Shown here in pieces: positions 6,414 to 14,322 of a stretch of DNA of 14,607 nucleotides. Within the stretch, counting starts at the first letter, position 1; each line of letters starts with the position of its first letter. This DNA comes from an uncultured Collinsella sp. Its GTDB lineage: Bacteria; Actinomycetota; Coriobacteriia; Coriobacteriales; Coriobacteriaceae. The notes below the pieces were generated by a model. That model did not search any database. It saw only the letters and a program-made list of their open reading frames with translations, and was not told where the DNA came from. The stretch is taken from the NCBI GenBank assembly GCA_900548565.1, contig URKV01000035.1, positions 1-14,607 of the forward strand, given 5' to 3'. The translations under genes were made by a program, and so were the position numbers.

Positions 6414-7340
6414 ATGAACAACATCGTACTTGCCGTTCTGCAGGGCGTGGTCGTCATGGCCGTCGCACCGTTCTTCTCCGGTCTCGGCCGCGTGATCCGC
6501 GCCAAGATGCACAACCGTCGCGGCCCCAGCATCATGCAGGATTACCGTGACCTGGCCAAGCTCTTTGCGCGCCCCGAGTCCCAGAGCGAGGATGCGAGCT
6601 TTGCGCTGCGCATCATGCCGCCGCTGTTCTTCGCCGTCGCCTTTATGCTCGCGATGGGCCTGCCGCTCTTTACGGCACAAAGCCCCATCCCGGTCTTTGG
6701 TGACGCCATCACCATCATGTACAGCCTGGCGCTCGCCCGCTTCTTCTTCGCCCTCTGCGGTGTGGATTCGTCCAACGCCTACGCCGGTATCGGCGGCGTT
6801 CGCGAGCTGCTCATGAGCGTGCTCATCGAGCCGTCCATGCTGCTGGCGCTGTTTGCCGCCGCCCTGGTGTGCGGCTCCACCGACATCGCCACCATGGGTC
6901 AGCACATCATGACGGGCGCCATCGACGCGCCGGTCGCCGTGATCCTCGCCGGCATCGCCTTTGCGATTGCCTGCTACATGGAACTCGGCAAGCTGCCGTT
7001 TGACCAGGCCGAGGCCGAGCAGGAGCTTCAGGAGGGTCCGCTCGCCGAGCTTTCCGGCCCGTCGCTTGCGATGGCCAAGCTCGCCATGTCCATGAAGCAG
7101 GTCCTGGTCGTCGCCTGGTTCTGCGCGATCTTCATCCCCTGGGGAGAGCCCGCGACCATGGGCGCTGCCGCCGTTCTGGGCGCGGTCATCTTCCTGGTGA
7201 AGTGCCTGATCGACTTTGTCGTATGCGGCGTGATCGAGAACTCCTGCTCGCGCTCGCGTTTTAAGGTGCTTGGCAATCAGACCTGGGCCGTCGTGGGCAT
7301 CGCCGTTCTGGCGTTTGTCTTCGTGGTCGTCGGCGTGTAG
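6414..7340 (+). CDS. hyfC: Hydrogenase-4 component C, NuoH-like membrane subunit
   Basis: A 308-residue protein with about eight hydrophobic helices, close in length to HyfC/HycD (about 310). It is the NuoH-like subunit that connects the peripheral hydrogenase module to the membrane arm. The N-terminal loop GRVIRAKMHNRRGPSIMQDY and the cytoplasmic loop at residues 190-214 (E190, K193, then a Glu-rich run E200, E202, E204, E207) are the hallmark regions; the Glu-rich loop links redox chemistry to ion movement in complex I relatives. AGGAGGGG lies just upstream of the ATG and starts at the hyfB stop. hyfD follows after 15 bases. HyfC and HycD differ little in sequence; the order hyfB-C-D-E-F decides the name. 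Confidence 0.92.
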   Translation: MNNIVLAVLQGVVVMAVAPFFSGLGRVIRAKMHNRRGPSIMQDYRDLAKLFARPESQSEDASFALRIMPPLFFAVAFMLAMGLPLFTAQSPIPVFGDAITIMYSLALARFFFALCGVDSSNAYAGIGGVRELLMSVLIEPSMLLALFAAALVCGSTDIATMGQHIMTGAIDAPVAVILAGIAFAIACYMELGKLPFDQAEAEQELQEGPLAELSGPSLAMAKLAMSMKQVLVVAWFCAIFIPWGEPATMGAAAVLGAVIFLVKCLIDFVVCGVIENSCSRSRFKVLGNQTWAVVGIAVLAFVFVVVGV

Positions 7341-7355
7341 GAGAAGGGAGAAACA

Positions 7356-8813
7356 ATGTCATTTGCAGTCAGTCTGTCCCTTCTCGGCTTGGTCGCTATC
7401 GCGGCCCCGATGGTGGCCTCGGTGCTCGTCGCCCTGTTCCCCCGTCCGTACGCCAAGTGGTTCAGCGTTTTGGGTGCCGCCGTCTCGACGGTCTGCACCA
7501 TCGCCCTCGCCGCGAATTTCGCTGGCGCCGGCATGCCCGACACGCAGGTCCCCCTGATCTCGTTTGGGCAGACCCTCGTCATGGGATTCACCTTCGATCG
7601 CATGAGCACGCTGCTCGCGCCCGCCTTTGTGGGTATCGGCCTGCTTGTCGTGATCTATTCGATTCCCTATATGAGCGAGAATAACCGTGAGCATCCCGAC
7701 GCGCCGCGTCGTCGCTTCTACGCGTACCTCGCGACCTTCATCGGCGCCATGGCCGGCCTCGTGTACAGCTCGACCCTTTTGGGCCAGCTCGTGTTCTTTG
7801 AGATCACGGGTGCGTGCTCTTGGGGCCTCATTAGCTACTACATGACGCCTACGGCCAAGAAGGCCGGCATGAAGGCCCTGATCATCACGCATATCGGTGC
7901 GCTCGGCCTGTATCTGGGCGCCGCCATCGTGTTTGCCCACACCGGCACCTTCGCCATTACCGCGATTGCCGGCCTCGACGCCAAGCTCAAGGCTATCGTC
8001 CTTTTGCTCGTGCTGTTTGCGGCCTGGGCCAAGTCCGCACAGGTTCCCATGTACATGTGGCTGCCTTCGGCCATGGAGGCGCCGACGCCTGTTTCGGCCT
8101 ACCTGCATGGTGCCTCGATGGTTAAGGTCGGCGTGTGCGTGTTCGCGCGTGCGCTCGTCTCTGCCGGCGAGATTCCCGAGATCGTGGGCTGGGTCGCCAT
8201 TATCGACGCCATGGTCACCATGCTCTTTGGTTTCCTTATGTACCTGCCGCAAAAGGACATGAAGCGCCTGCTGGCCTTCTCCACGATCGCCCAGCTCTCC
8301 TATGTGTTCTTTGGTCTGGGCCTTTCGGTCTTTGGTAGCCAGCTGGCCTTTGATGGTGCCGTGTGCCACATCTTTAACCACGCCTTCGCCAAGACCCTGT
8401 TCTTCCTGATCGCCGGTTCGTTCTCCTTTACGCTCGGCACGCGTATGCTGCCCAAGCTTCGCGGCATCGTAAAAAAGTACCCGATCTCGGGCGTGGGCTT
8501 TGGTGTCGCGGCACTCGCCATTGCCGGCGTGCCGCCCATGAACACGTTCTTCTCGAAGTTCCAGATCATCGCCGGTGGCTTCTCTGTGGGTGCCGGCAAC
8601 GTCGCGATCCTGGTGCTCGTGTGCATCATGGTCGCCGAGACCGTCGCCACCTTCGCCTGGTTCCTCAAGTGGATGGGCTATTGCCTGCCTGGCGAGCCGA
8701 GCGAAGAGGTCGCTGCTGGAGCCCCGCTTCCCCGCGCGATGGCGTTCGTGTTCATCGTGCTCATCATCATGGTCATCGTCAGCGGCCCGCTTTCGGCCAG
8801 CTGGATCGGTTAG
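7356..8813 (+). CDS. hyfD: Hydrogenase-4 component D, antiporter-like membrane subunit
   Basis: A 485-residue polytopic protein with about 14 hydrophobic segments (E. coli HyfD is about 479). It is the second antiporter-like subunit. Key family positions are kept: E149 in LVFFEITGACSWG, K226 in FAAWAKSAQVPMYMWLP, and K257 in the following helix, with KDMKRLLAFSTIAQLSY and HIFNHAFAKTLFF further on. Together with HyfE and HyfF it is absent from the smaller hydrogenase-3 (Hyc) complex, so its presence defines this as an FHL-2 type. Start: ATG at 7356 after GGAGAAGGGAG. hyfE follows 13 bases after the stop, with its AGGAGGT ribosome-binding site overlapping the hyfD stop codon. Confidence 0.92.
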   Translation: MSFAVSLSLLGLVAIAAPMVASVLVALFPRPYAKWFSVLGAAVSTVCTIALAANFAGAGMPDTQVPLISFGQTLVMGFTFDRMSTLLAPAFVGIGLLVVIYSIPYMSENNREHPDAPRRRFYAYLATFIGAMAGLVYSSTLLGQLVFFEITGACSWGLISYYMTPTAKKAGMKALIITHIGALGLYLGAAIVFAHTGTFAITAIAGLDAKLKAIVLLLVLFAAWAKSAQVPMYMWLPSAMEAPTPVSAYLHGASMVKVGVCVFARALVSAGEIPEIVGWVAIIDAMVTMLFGFLMYLPQKDMKRLLAFSTIAQLSYVFFGLGLSVFGSQLAFDGAVCHIFNHAFAKTLFFLIAGSFSFTLGTRMLPKLRGIVKKYPISGVGFGVAALAIAGVPPMNTFFSKFQIIAGGFSVGAGNVAILVLVCIMVAETVATFAWFLKWMGYCLPGEPSEEVAAGAPLPRAMAFVFIVLIIMVIVSGPLSASWIG

Positions 8814-8826
8814 GAGGTAGAACGAC

Positions 8827-9480
8827 ATGGGTTATTCGATCGTCAACATCCTTGGCGGCCTTCTGATCGTCACGTCCACCATGGTGGTTGTCTCCAAGAA
8901 CATCAAACATTCCATCCACTGGTATGCGGTGCAGTCGCTGGTGCTCGTGGGGCTTCTCGCCACGCTCGGTGTCACCACCGGTGCGCAGGAGCTGCTTATG
9001 TGGGCTGGATCTGCCTTTATCACTAAGGTCGTCCTGGTCCCTTACATCCTCAACCGCGCATACAAGAAGATGGGCGAGCCGAGCGACGCATCGCTCAAGG
9101 CCGGCCTTAAGCCCGCGTGGGCCATTTGCATTATCGCCGTGGAGGTCGCGATCTGCTTTGCCGTCGTGACGCAGATCAGCCTTCCCACGGCCGAGGTCGC
9201 AACGCCTGCGCTCGCTATTAGCTTCGCTCACTTCTTTGTGGGCCTCACCTGCATCATCTCGCAGCGCAACATCATGAAGCAGATCTTTGGATACTGCCTT
9301 ATGGAAAACGGCAGCCACGTGACGCTCGCACTTTTGGCCCCCACCGCTCCCGAGATCATCGAGATCGGTATCGCCACCGACGCCATCTTTGCCGTCATCA
9401 TCATGTCCATCGTCGTGCGTCGCATTTGGGACGACTCCCACTCGCTCGATGCGCGCGACCTGTCCGAGCTGAGGGGGTAG
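8827..9480 (+). CDS. hyfE: Hydrogenase-4 component E, small membrane subunit
   Basis: A 217-residue membrane protein with about six or seven hydrophobic helices, matching the 216 residues of E. coli HyfE. The N-terminal part (three helices in about 100 residues, with E54 in TTGAQELLMWAGSAF) resembles the NuoK/MrpC-type subunit; the C-terminal half, including SQRNIMKQIFGYCLMENG, is typical of HyfE. It should sit between the antiporter-like subunits in the membrane arm. It has a strong ribosome-binding site (AGGAGGT at 8813-8819) and ends 3 bases before the hyfF ATG. HyfE-like proteins also occur in group 4 hydrogenases other than formate hydrogenlyase, but the neighbouring fdhF makes FHL the clear assignment. 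Confidence 0.9.
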   Translation: MGYSIVNILGGLLIVTSTMVVVSKNIKHSIHWYAVQSLVLVGLLATLGVTTGAQELLMWAGSAFITKVVLVPYILNRAYKKMGEPSDASLKAGLKPAWAICIIAVEVAICFAVVTQISLPTAEVATPALAISFAHFFVGLTCIISQRNIMKQIFGYCLMENGSHVTLALLAPTAPEIIEIGIATDAIFAVIIMSIVVRRIWDDSHSLDARDLSELRG

Positions 9481-9483
9481 TCC

Positions 9484-11043
9484 ATGGAAACGTTGATTCT
9501 CGCCCTGCTCGCGACTCCTTTGGTGTTCTCGCTGGTCATGGCTTTTTTGCCCAAGAACACGTCCTATAACGTGTTTGCGGGTCTCAACCTGGTCTCCGTC
9601 GCAGCCGTCCTGGTGCTGTCGATTATGACGGCCGGTGACGTCCTTATGAGCGGCGACACCGCGAGCGCTTTTGGCCTGTGGTTTCACCTCGATTCGCTGG
9701 GCGCCATCTTTGTGCTGCTCATCGGCTTTATCGGTTTTCTTACCGGGCTGTTCTCGCTGCCCTATGTAAAGGCCGATATCGAGGAGGGCTCCATGCCCGC
9801 CGAGCGCGCCAAGCAGTATTTTGCGCTGTTTAGCCTGTTTGTGTTCACCATGCTGCTCGCGTGCCTGTCCAACAATATGATCCTCACGTGGGCCGCTGTG
9901 GAGGCAACCACGCTTTCCACCGTGTTCCTGGTGGGTATCTACAAGAACAAGACGGCCCTCGAGGCTTCTTGGAAGTATGCGATGGTCTGCACCGCCGGCG
10001 TGGCATTTGGCCTGTTCGGTACGCTGTTGATCTACGCTAACGCCGCCGACGTGATTCCCAACGCCCACGAGGCCGCATTCCTGTCGTGCGTGCTGCCGTA
10101 TGCCGACCAGTTCGACCCGACGCTCATGCGCCTCGCCTTTGCGTTTGTCGTGATCGGCTTTGGCACCAAGGCCGGCCTGTTCCCCATGCACACTTGGCTG
10201 CCCGATGCCCACTCCCAGGCCCCGAGCCCTGTCTCGGCCCTGCTCTCGGGCGTGCTGCTTAAGTGCGCCATGCTTGTGATCATGCGCTTCTACGGCTTTA
10301 CTATCCAGGCCGTGGGCGCCGAGTATCCGCAGCTTTTGCTGTTGATCGTCGGCACGCTGTCCATTTTGGTGGCGGCACTTTCTATGTTCCGCCAGGACGA
10401 CCTCAAGCGCCGCTTTGCGTACTCGTCTGTGGAGAACGTGGGCGTTATCGCCCTGTGCCTGGGTATCGGTGGCCCGCTGGGTATCGCCGCGGCCCTGCTG
10501 CACTGCGTGTTCCACGGCTTTACCAAGACGCTTGCCTTCTGCGTGTCCGGCAACATCCAGCACGCCTTTGGCACGCGTAGCCTGGCCAAGATCCAGGGCG
10601 TCGTCGAGGTTGCGCCCGCAACCGCCGCGCTTGCCATCCTGGCGCTGCTCGGCCTTGGTGCCTTCCCGCCCTTTGGCATGTTTATCTCCGAGTTCCTGAC
10701 TTTTGTCGCCGGTGTTACCGCCGGTCCCATGTGGCTGGTCGTCGTGGTAGCTCTCGGTCTTACCGTGGCCATCTCCGCGCTCACCCGCATCGCACTCAAG
10801 TCGGTGTTCGGTCATGCGCCCCAGGGCATGGGCAAGCATGAGGCTCCGGCGCTCATGCTTATTCCCGAAATCATCCTGGCCGTCATGATCTTGTGGTTTG
10901 GCATCGCCACCCCGCTGCCTCTCGTGCACGGTGTGGAGACTGCGACCGGCATCGTGCTCGAGCAGAGCACCGAGGAGCTTCACGCGACGCCGATGTACCG
11001 CGCTGTGTTCGGTACCGAGACCGCTCAGAGCGAGGTGGAGTAA
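9484..11043 (+). CDS. hyfF: Hydrogenase-4 component F, antiporter-like membrane subunit
   Basis: A 519-residue polytopic protein (E. coli HyfF is about 526), the third antiporter-like subunit, with about 14 hydrophobic segments. It keeps E140 in LTWAAVEATTLSTVFLV, K229 in IGFGTKAGLFPMHTWLPDAH, K260 in the next helix, and DDLKRRFAYSSVENVG plus HCVFHGFTKTLAF. With hyfB and hyfD this gives three potential ion channels in the complex. The start at 9484 follows GAGGGGG in the end of hyfE, only 3 bases after its stop; hyfG begins 3 bases after its stop. The C-terminus is a short acidic tail outside the membrane. No frameshift or missing segment is seen. Confidence 0.92.
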   Translation: METLILALLATPLVFSLVMAFLPKNTSYNVFAGLNLVSVAAVLVLSIMTAGDVLMSGDTASAFGLWFHLDSLGAIFVLLIGFIGFLTGLFSLPYVKADIEEGSMPAERAKQYFALFSLFVFTMLLACLSNNMILTWAAVEATTLSTVFLVGIYKNKTALEASWKYAMVCTAGVAFGLFGTLLIYANAADVIPNAHEAAFLSCVLPYADQFDPTLMRLAFAFVVIGFGTKAGLFPMHTWLPDAHSQAPSPVSALLSGVLLKCAMLVIMRFYGFTIQAVGAEYPQLLLLIVGTLSILVAALSMFRQDDLKRRFAYSSVENVGVIALCLGIGGPLGIAAALLHCVFHGFTKTLAFCVSGNIQHAFGTRSLAKIQGVVEVAPATAALAILALLGLGAFPPFGMFISEFLTFVAGVTAGPMWLVVVVALGLTVAISALTRIALKSVFGHAPQGMGKHEAPALMLIPEIILAVMILWFGIATPLPLVHGVETATGIVLEQSTEELHATPMYRAVFGTETAQSEVE

Positions 11044-11046
11044 CGA

Positions 11047-12819
11047 ATGATTGAAACTGAGAACAAGGTGTATGCCCGTCGCTGCGAGAGCCATGTCGAG
11101 GCCCTGCGCCGCGCTGTTCCGGGCTGCATCGAGAAGGTCGAGTGGCAGTGCGAGGACCAGCTGACGATCACCGTCAAGCAGGACAAGCTGCCCGAGGCCG
11201 TCCACTACCTGTACTACGAGCGCTACGGCTGGATTCCCGTGATCATCGGCAACGATGAGCGCAGCCTGTGCGGCCGTTACGCCGTGTACTACGTCATCTC
11301 CATGGAGGGGGAGGACCCCGGCTGGGTGACCGTGCGCACCGAGGTCGATCCCGCCAAGATGACGTTCCCGTCCGTGACGCCCTTTGTCCCCGCCTGCGTG
11401 TGGGGCGAGCGCGAGCTGCGCGACATGTTCGGCCTGATCCCCGAGGGTCTGCCCGACCGTCGCCGCCTGGTGCTTCCCGATGACTGGCCCAGTGGCCTGT
11501 ACCCGCTGCGCAAGGACTCCATGGACTACCGCTTCCGTCCTGCCCCCGCGAGCGACATGGAAAACTACGAGTTCTTGGCCGACACCAAGGGCAAGGAGAC
11601 GACGCTTGTCCCCATGGGCCCGCTGCACATTACCTCCGACGAGCCCGGCCACTTCCGCCTGTTCGTTGAGGGCGAGACGATCGTCGACGCCGACTACCGT
11701 CTGTTCTACGTGCACCGCGGCATGGAGAAGGTCGCCGAGACGCGCCTGAACTATGACGCCGTGACGTTCCTCGCCGACCGCATCTGCGGTATCTGCGGCT
11801 GCGCCCACTCGGTGGCCTACGCCGAGGCCGTCGAGCGCGCCCAGGGCATTCATGTCCCGCCGCGCGCCCAGTACATCCGCGCCATCATGCTCGAGGTCGA
11901 GCGCCTGCACTCGCATCTGCTCAACATTGGCCTGGCGTCGCACTACACGGGCTTCGACTCCGGCTTCCAGCAGTTCTTCCGCGTCCGCGAGAAGTCCATG
12001 GACCTGGCCGAGAAGCTCTCCGGTCACCGCAAGACCTACGGCCTCAACGTGATCGGCGGCGTGCGTCGCGATATCCTGGCCGAGCAGAAGCTCTCCACGC
12101 TCACGACCATCCACCAGCTGCGCTCCGAGGTTCAGGAACTCGTCGACGTGCTGCTCTCCACGCCCAACTTTATCGAGCGTACGAGCGGTATCGGCATCTT
12201 GGACCGCAAGATCGCACGCGACTTCTCGCCGGTCGGCCCGCTCATGCGTGGCTCGGGCTATGCCCGCGACGTGCGCTTTGACCATCCCTTCGACGGCTAC
12301 GCCGATCCGGACGTCCAAAAGATGCACGCCGCCACGGCCGACACCTGCGATGCCTTCGGCCGTACCGCCGTCCGCATCCAGGAGGTCTACGATTCGATCG
12401 ACATGATCGAGACCATGCTCGAGAACTGCCCGTCGGGCCCCATCCTTACCACGGATTGGGAGTACACCCCGCACAAGTACGCCATCGGTGCCACCGAGGC
12501 GCCGCGCGGCGAGGATGTGCACTGGGCCATGCTCGGCAACAACCAGAAGTGCTACCGCTGGCGCGCCAAGGCGGCCACGTACAGCAACTGGCCGGTCCTG
12601 CGCTACATGTTCCGCGGCAACACCGTGGGCGACGCGGCGCTGATCGTCGGCTCGCTCGACCCGTGCTACTCCTGCACCGATCGCGTGACGGTGACCGATG
12701 TCGCCGCCAAGCGCGACCACGTGCTCGACAAGGAGCAGTTCGAGAACGTCTGGCGCGACAAGTCGCCGCTTGCGGGTGAGGGCACCATGGCCGCTCCGCT
12801 CGATGAGGAGGCGCTCTAA
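11047..12819 (+). CDS. hyfG: [NiFe]-hydrogenase large subunit with NuoC-like N-terminal domain
   Basis: A 590-residue fusion of a NuoC-like domain (about residues 1-165) and a NuoD-like [NiFe]-hydrogenase large subunit (about 190-546), as in HycE/HyfG. The Ni-Fe ligands are intact: C247 and C250 in RICGICGCAHS, C540 and C543 in DPCYSCTDR. This is the H2-evolving site of the complex on the cytoplasmic face. By analogy with E. coli HycE, which is cleaved after the Arg of DPCYSCTDR, a C-terminal peptide of 44 residues after R546 should be removed by a HycI-type protease after nickel insertion; that protease is not encoded here. hyfG starts 3 bases after hyfF with GAGGTGGAG as ribosome-binding site, and hyfH starts 1 base after its stop. 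The protein is slightly longer than HycE/HyfG (about 555-570). Confidence 0.94.
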   Translation: MIETENKVYARRCESHVEALRRAVPGCIEKVEWQCEDQLTITVKQDKLPEAVHYLYYERYGWIPVIIGNDERSLCGRYAVYYVISMEGEDPGWVTVRTEVDPAKMTFPSVTPFVPACVWGERELRDMFGLIPEGLPDRRRLVLPDDWPSGLYPLRKDSMDYRFRPAPASDMENYEFLADTKGKETTLVPMGPLHITSDEPGHFRLFVEGETIVDADYRLFYVHRGMEKVAETRLNYDAVTFLADRICGICGCAHSVAYAEAVERAQGIHVPPRAQYIRAIMLEVERLHSHLLNIGLASHYTGFDSGFQQFFRVREKSMDLAEKLSGHRKTYGLNVIGGVRRDILAEQKLSTLTTIHQLRSEVQELVDVLLSTPNFIERTSGIGILDRKIARDFSPVGPLMRGSGYARDVRFDHPFDGYADPDVQKMHAATADTCDAFGRTAVRIQEVYDSIDMIETMLENCPSGPILTTDWEYTPHKYAIGATEAPRGEDVHWAMLGNNQKCYRWRAKAATYSNWPVLRYMFRGNTVGDAALIVGSLDPCYSCTDRVTVTDVAAKRDHVLDKEQFENVWRDKSPLAGEGTMAAPLDEEAL

Positions 12820-12820
12820 T

Positions 12821-13537
12821 ATGCTGAAGCTTTGGAAGGTTAACGCCAAGGCCGGCGACGCGACGGTCAAGTACCCGTTTGCGCCGTTTCCCACCAACAA
12901 GGACATGCGCGGCAAGCCCGAGCACAACGCCGAGCTCTGCATCGCCTGCGGTGCCTGCGGCGTGGCGTGCCCGGCCGATGCCATTCGCATGGACACCGAC
13001 CTTGCGGCCGATACCATCACCTGGTCGATCGACTACGGCCGCTGCATCTTTTGCGGCCGTTGCGAGGAAGCCTGCCCCATGGAGGCCATCAAGCTCACCG
13101 AGGAGTTTGAGCTGGCCGTCATGAGCAAGGACGACCTCACCAGTAAGAGCGTCTACACGCTCGAGCACTGCTCGCGTTGCGGCAAGCCGTTTGCCCCGCA
13201 CAAGGAGATCGACTACGCCAAGCGTCTGCTGCAAAAGGCCGGCGGCATGGAGGCCATCCAGGCCGCCCGTACCGTCGGTATGTGCCAGGAGTGCAAGCGC
13301 GAGCTTGACGCCCTGCGCGCCGCCTCGGCCGTAAAGACCGGCAACGCGCACGGCATGGCTGCCAACGAGACGCTTGCGTCCGGTGAGCCCCAGGGCCCCG
13401 GCATGGAGTATCTGGGCGGCCACGGTGTGAACCCGGAGTATATCGACCGCGAGCTTAACCCCGATGCGCCCGAGATTCCCGCCGGTCCGGCGCCGGTCGA
13501 GGGCATCATCATGGATTTTGAAACGAAGGAGGAGTAA
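12821..13537 (+). CDS. hyfH: Hydrogenase-4 component H, NuoI-like [4Fe-4S] subunit with C-terminal extension
   Basis: A 238-residue iron-sulfur protein. Two [4Fe-4S] sites are bound by C40/43/46/50 and C75/78/81/85, as in NuoI. Two CxxC pairs follow (C117/C120 and C155/C158), as in the HycF/HyfH C-terminal domain, possibly a metal-binding knuckle. It should link HyfA clusters to HyfI. E. coli HycF/HyfH have about 180 residues; here about 50-60 extra residues, rich in Pro, Gly and acidic residues, are added at the C-terminus (about 178-238) with no motif I recognise. The ATG at 12821 is chosen because GAGGAGG lies about 10 bases upstream within the end of hyfG; an open frame continues further upstream but lies inside hyfG. 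Confidence 0.92.
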   Translation: MLKLWKVNAKAGDATVKYPFAPFPTNKDMRGKPEHNAELCIACGACGVACPADAIRMDTDLAADTITWSIDYGRCIFCGRCEEACPMEAIKLTEEFELAVMSKDDLTSKSVYTLEHCSRCGKPFAPHKEIDYAKRLLQKAGGMEAIQAARTVGMCQECKRELDALRAASAVKTGNAHGMAANETLASGEPQGPGMEYLGGHGVNPEYIDRELNPDAPEIPAGPAPVEGIIMDFETKEE

Positions 13538-13539
13538 CC

Positions 13540-14322
13540 ATGGCCGAACCCACGCTTTTGCCCGAGCGGCTTCAGTACCGCCCGACCAAGATCGAGCTCG
13601 ACGAGAGCATCGAGAAGGCCAAGGCGACCCTTCTTAAGAAGATCAAGCGCTCGGTGTACGTCTACCGTGTCGACTGCGGCGGCTGCAACGGCTGCGAGAT
13701 CGAGATCTTCGGTTCCATCACGCCCGTCTTCGACGTCGAGCGCTTTGGCATCAAGGTCGTGCCCTCGCCCCGTCACGCCGATGTGCTGCTGTACACCGGC
13801 GCCGTGACGCGTGCCATGCGCATGCCGGCCCTGCGCACGTTTGAGGCCGCACCCGATCCCAAGATCGTGGTGTCCTATGGCGCGTGCGGCTGCACCGGCG
13901 GCATCTTCTACGACAACTACTGCGTCTGGGGCGGCACGGATAAGATTCTGCCGGTCGATGTCTACATCCCCGGCTGCCCGCCCAGCCCCGCGCAGACCGT
14001 CTACGGCTTTGCCATGGCACTTGGCCTGCTGGACCAAAAGCTCCATGCCGAGACCACGGTGGAGGCTGCCGGCGAGCAGGCCGATATCCTGCACCCCGGC
14101 GTGCCGTACAAGCTGCGCGTTGCCATCGAGCGCGAGGCTCGCGCCATGAGCGGCTACCGTTACGGCCGCGACCTGGCCAACGAGTTTATGGATACGCTCG
14201 AGGGCGCGCCCAAGGGTGATATCCGAGGTGCCATGGCGCTGCTCATCGACAAGCAGGACGATCCGCGCCGCGTTGAGGTCTACTCGGCGCTGCAGGATCT
14301 GGTGCTGGCCGGAGGTCACTAG
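13540..14322 (+). CDS. hyfI: [NiFe]-hydrogenase small subunit, NuoB-like
   Basis: A 260-residue NuoB-like small subunit (E. coli HycG/HyfI about 252-255). It holds the [4Fe-4S] cluster next to the Ni-Fe site: DCGGCNGCEIEI (C46, C49, C52), C116 in SYGACGCTGG and C146 in YIPGCPPSP are the conserved cysteine positions. Residues about 60-145, including FGIKVVPSPRHADVLL and YCVWGGTDKILPVDVY, are nearly those of HycG. There is no signal peptide, consistent with a cytoplasm-facing enzyme. AAGGAGGAG lies 6 bases upstream of the ATG, inside the end of hyfH, and only 2 bases separate the two genes. The next gene begins directly at the base after the stop codon. Confidence 0.94.
   Translation: MAEPTLLPERLQYRPTKIELDESIEKAKATLLKKIKRSVYVYRVDCGGCNGCEIEIFGSITPVFDVERFGIKVVPSPRHADVLLYTGAVTRAMRMPALRTFEAAPDPKIVVSYGACGCTGGIFYDNYCVWGGTDKILPVDVYIPGCPPSPAQTVYGFAMALGLLDQKLHAETTVEAAGEQADILHPGVPYKLRVAIEREARAMSGYRYGRDLANEFMDTLEGAPKGDIRGAMALLIDKQDDPRRVEVYSALQDLVLAGGH

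Noticed and set aside
8779..13020. A 1413-codon open frame on the minus strand opposite hyfE-hyfH
   Set aside because: It is a mirror of GC-rich, codon-biased genes on the + strand, has low-complexity His/Gly/Arg/Glu-rich composition, and crosses five well-supported genes. The same applies to the other long antisense frames, such as 1943-3685, 5385-6905, 7359-8828 and 13213-14559.
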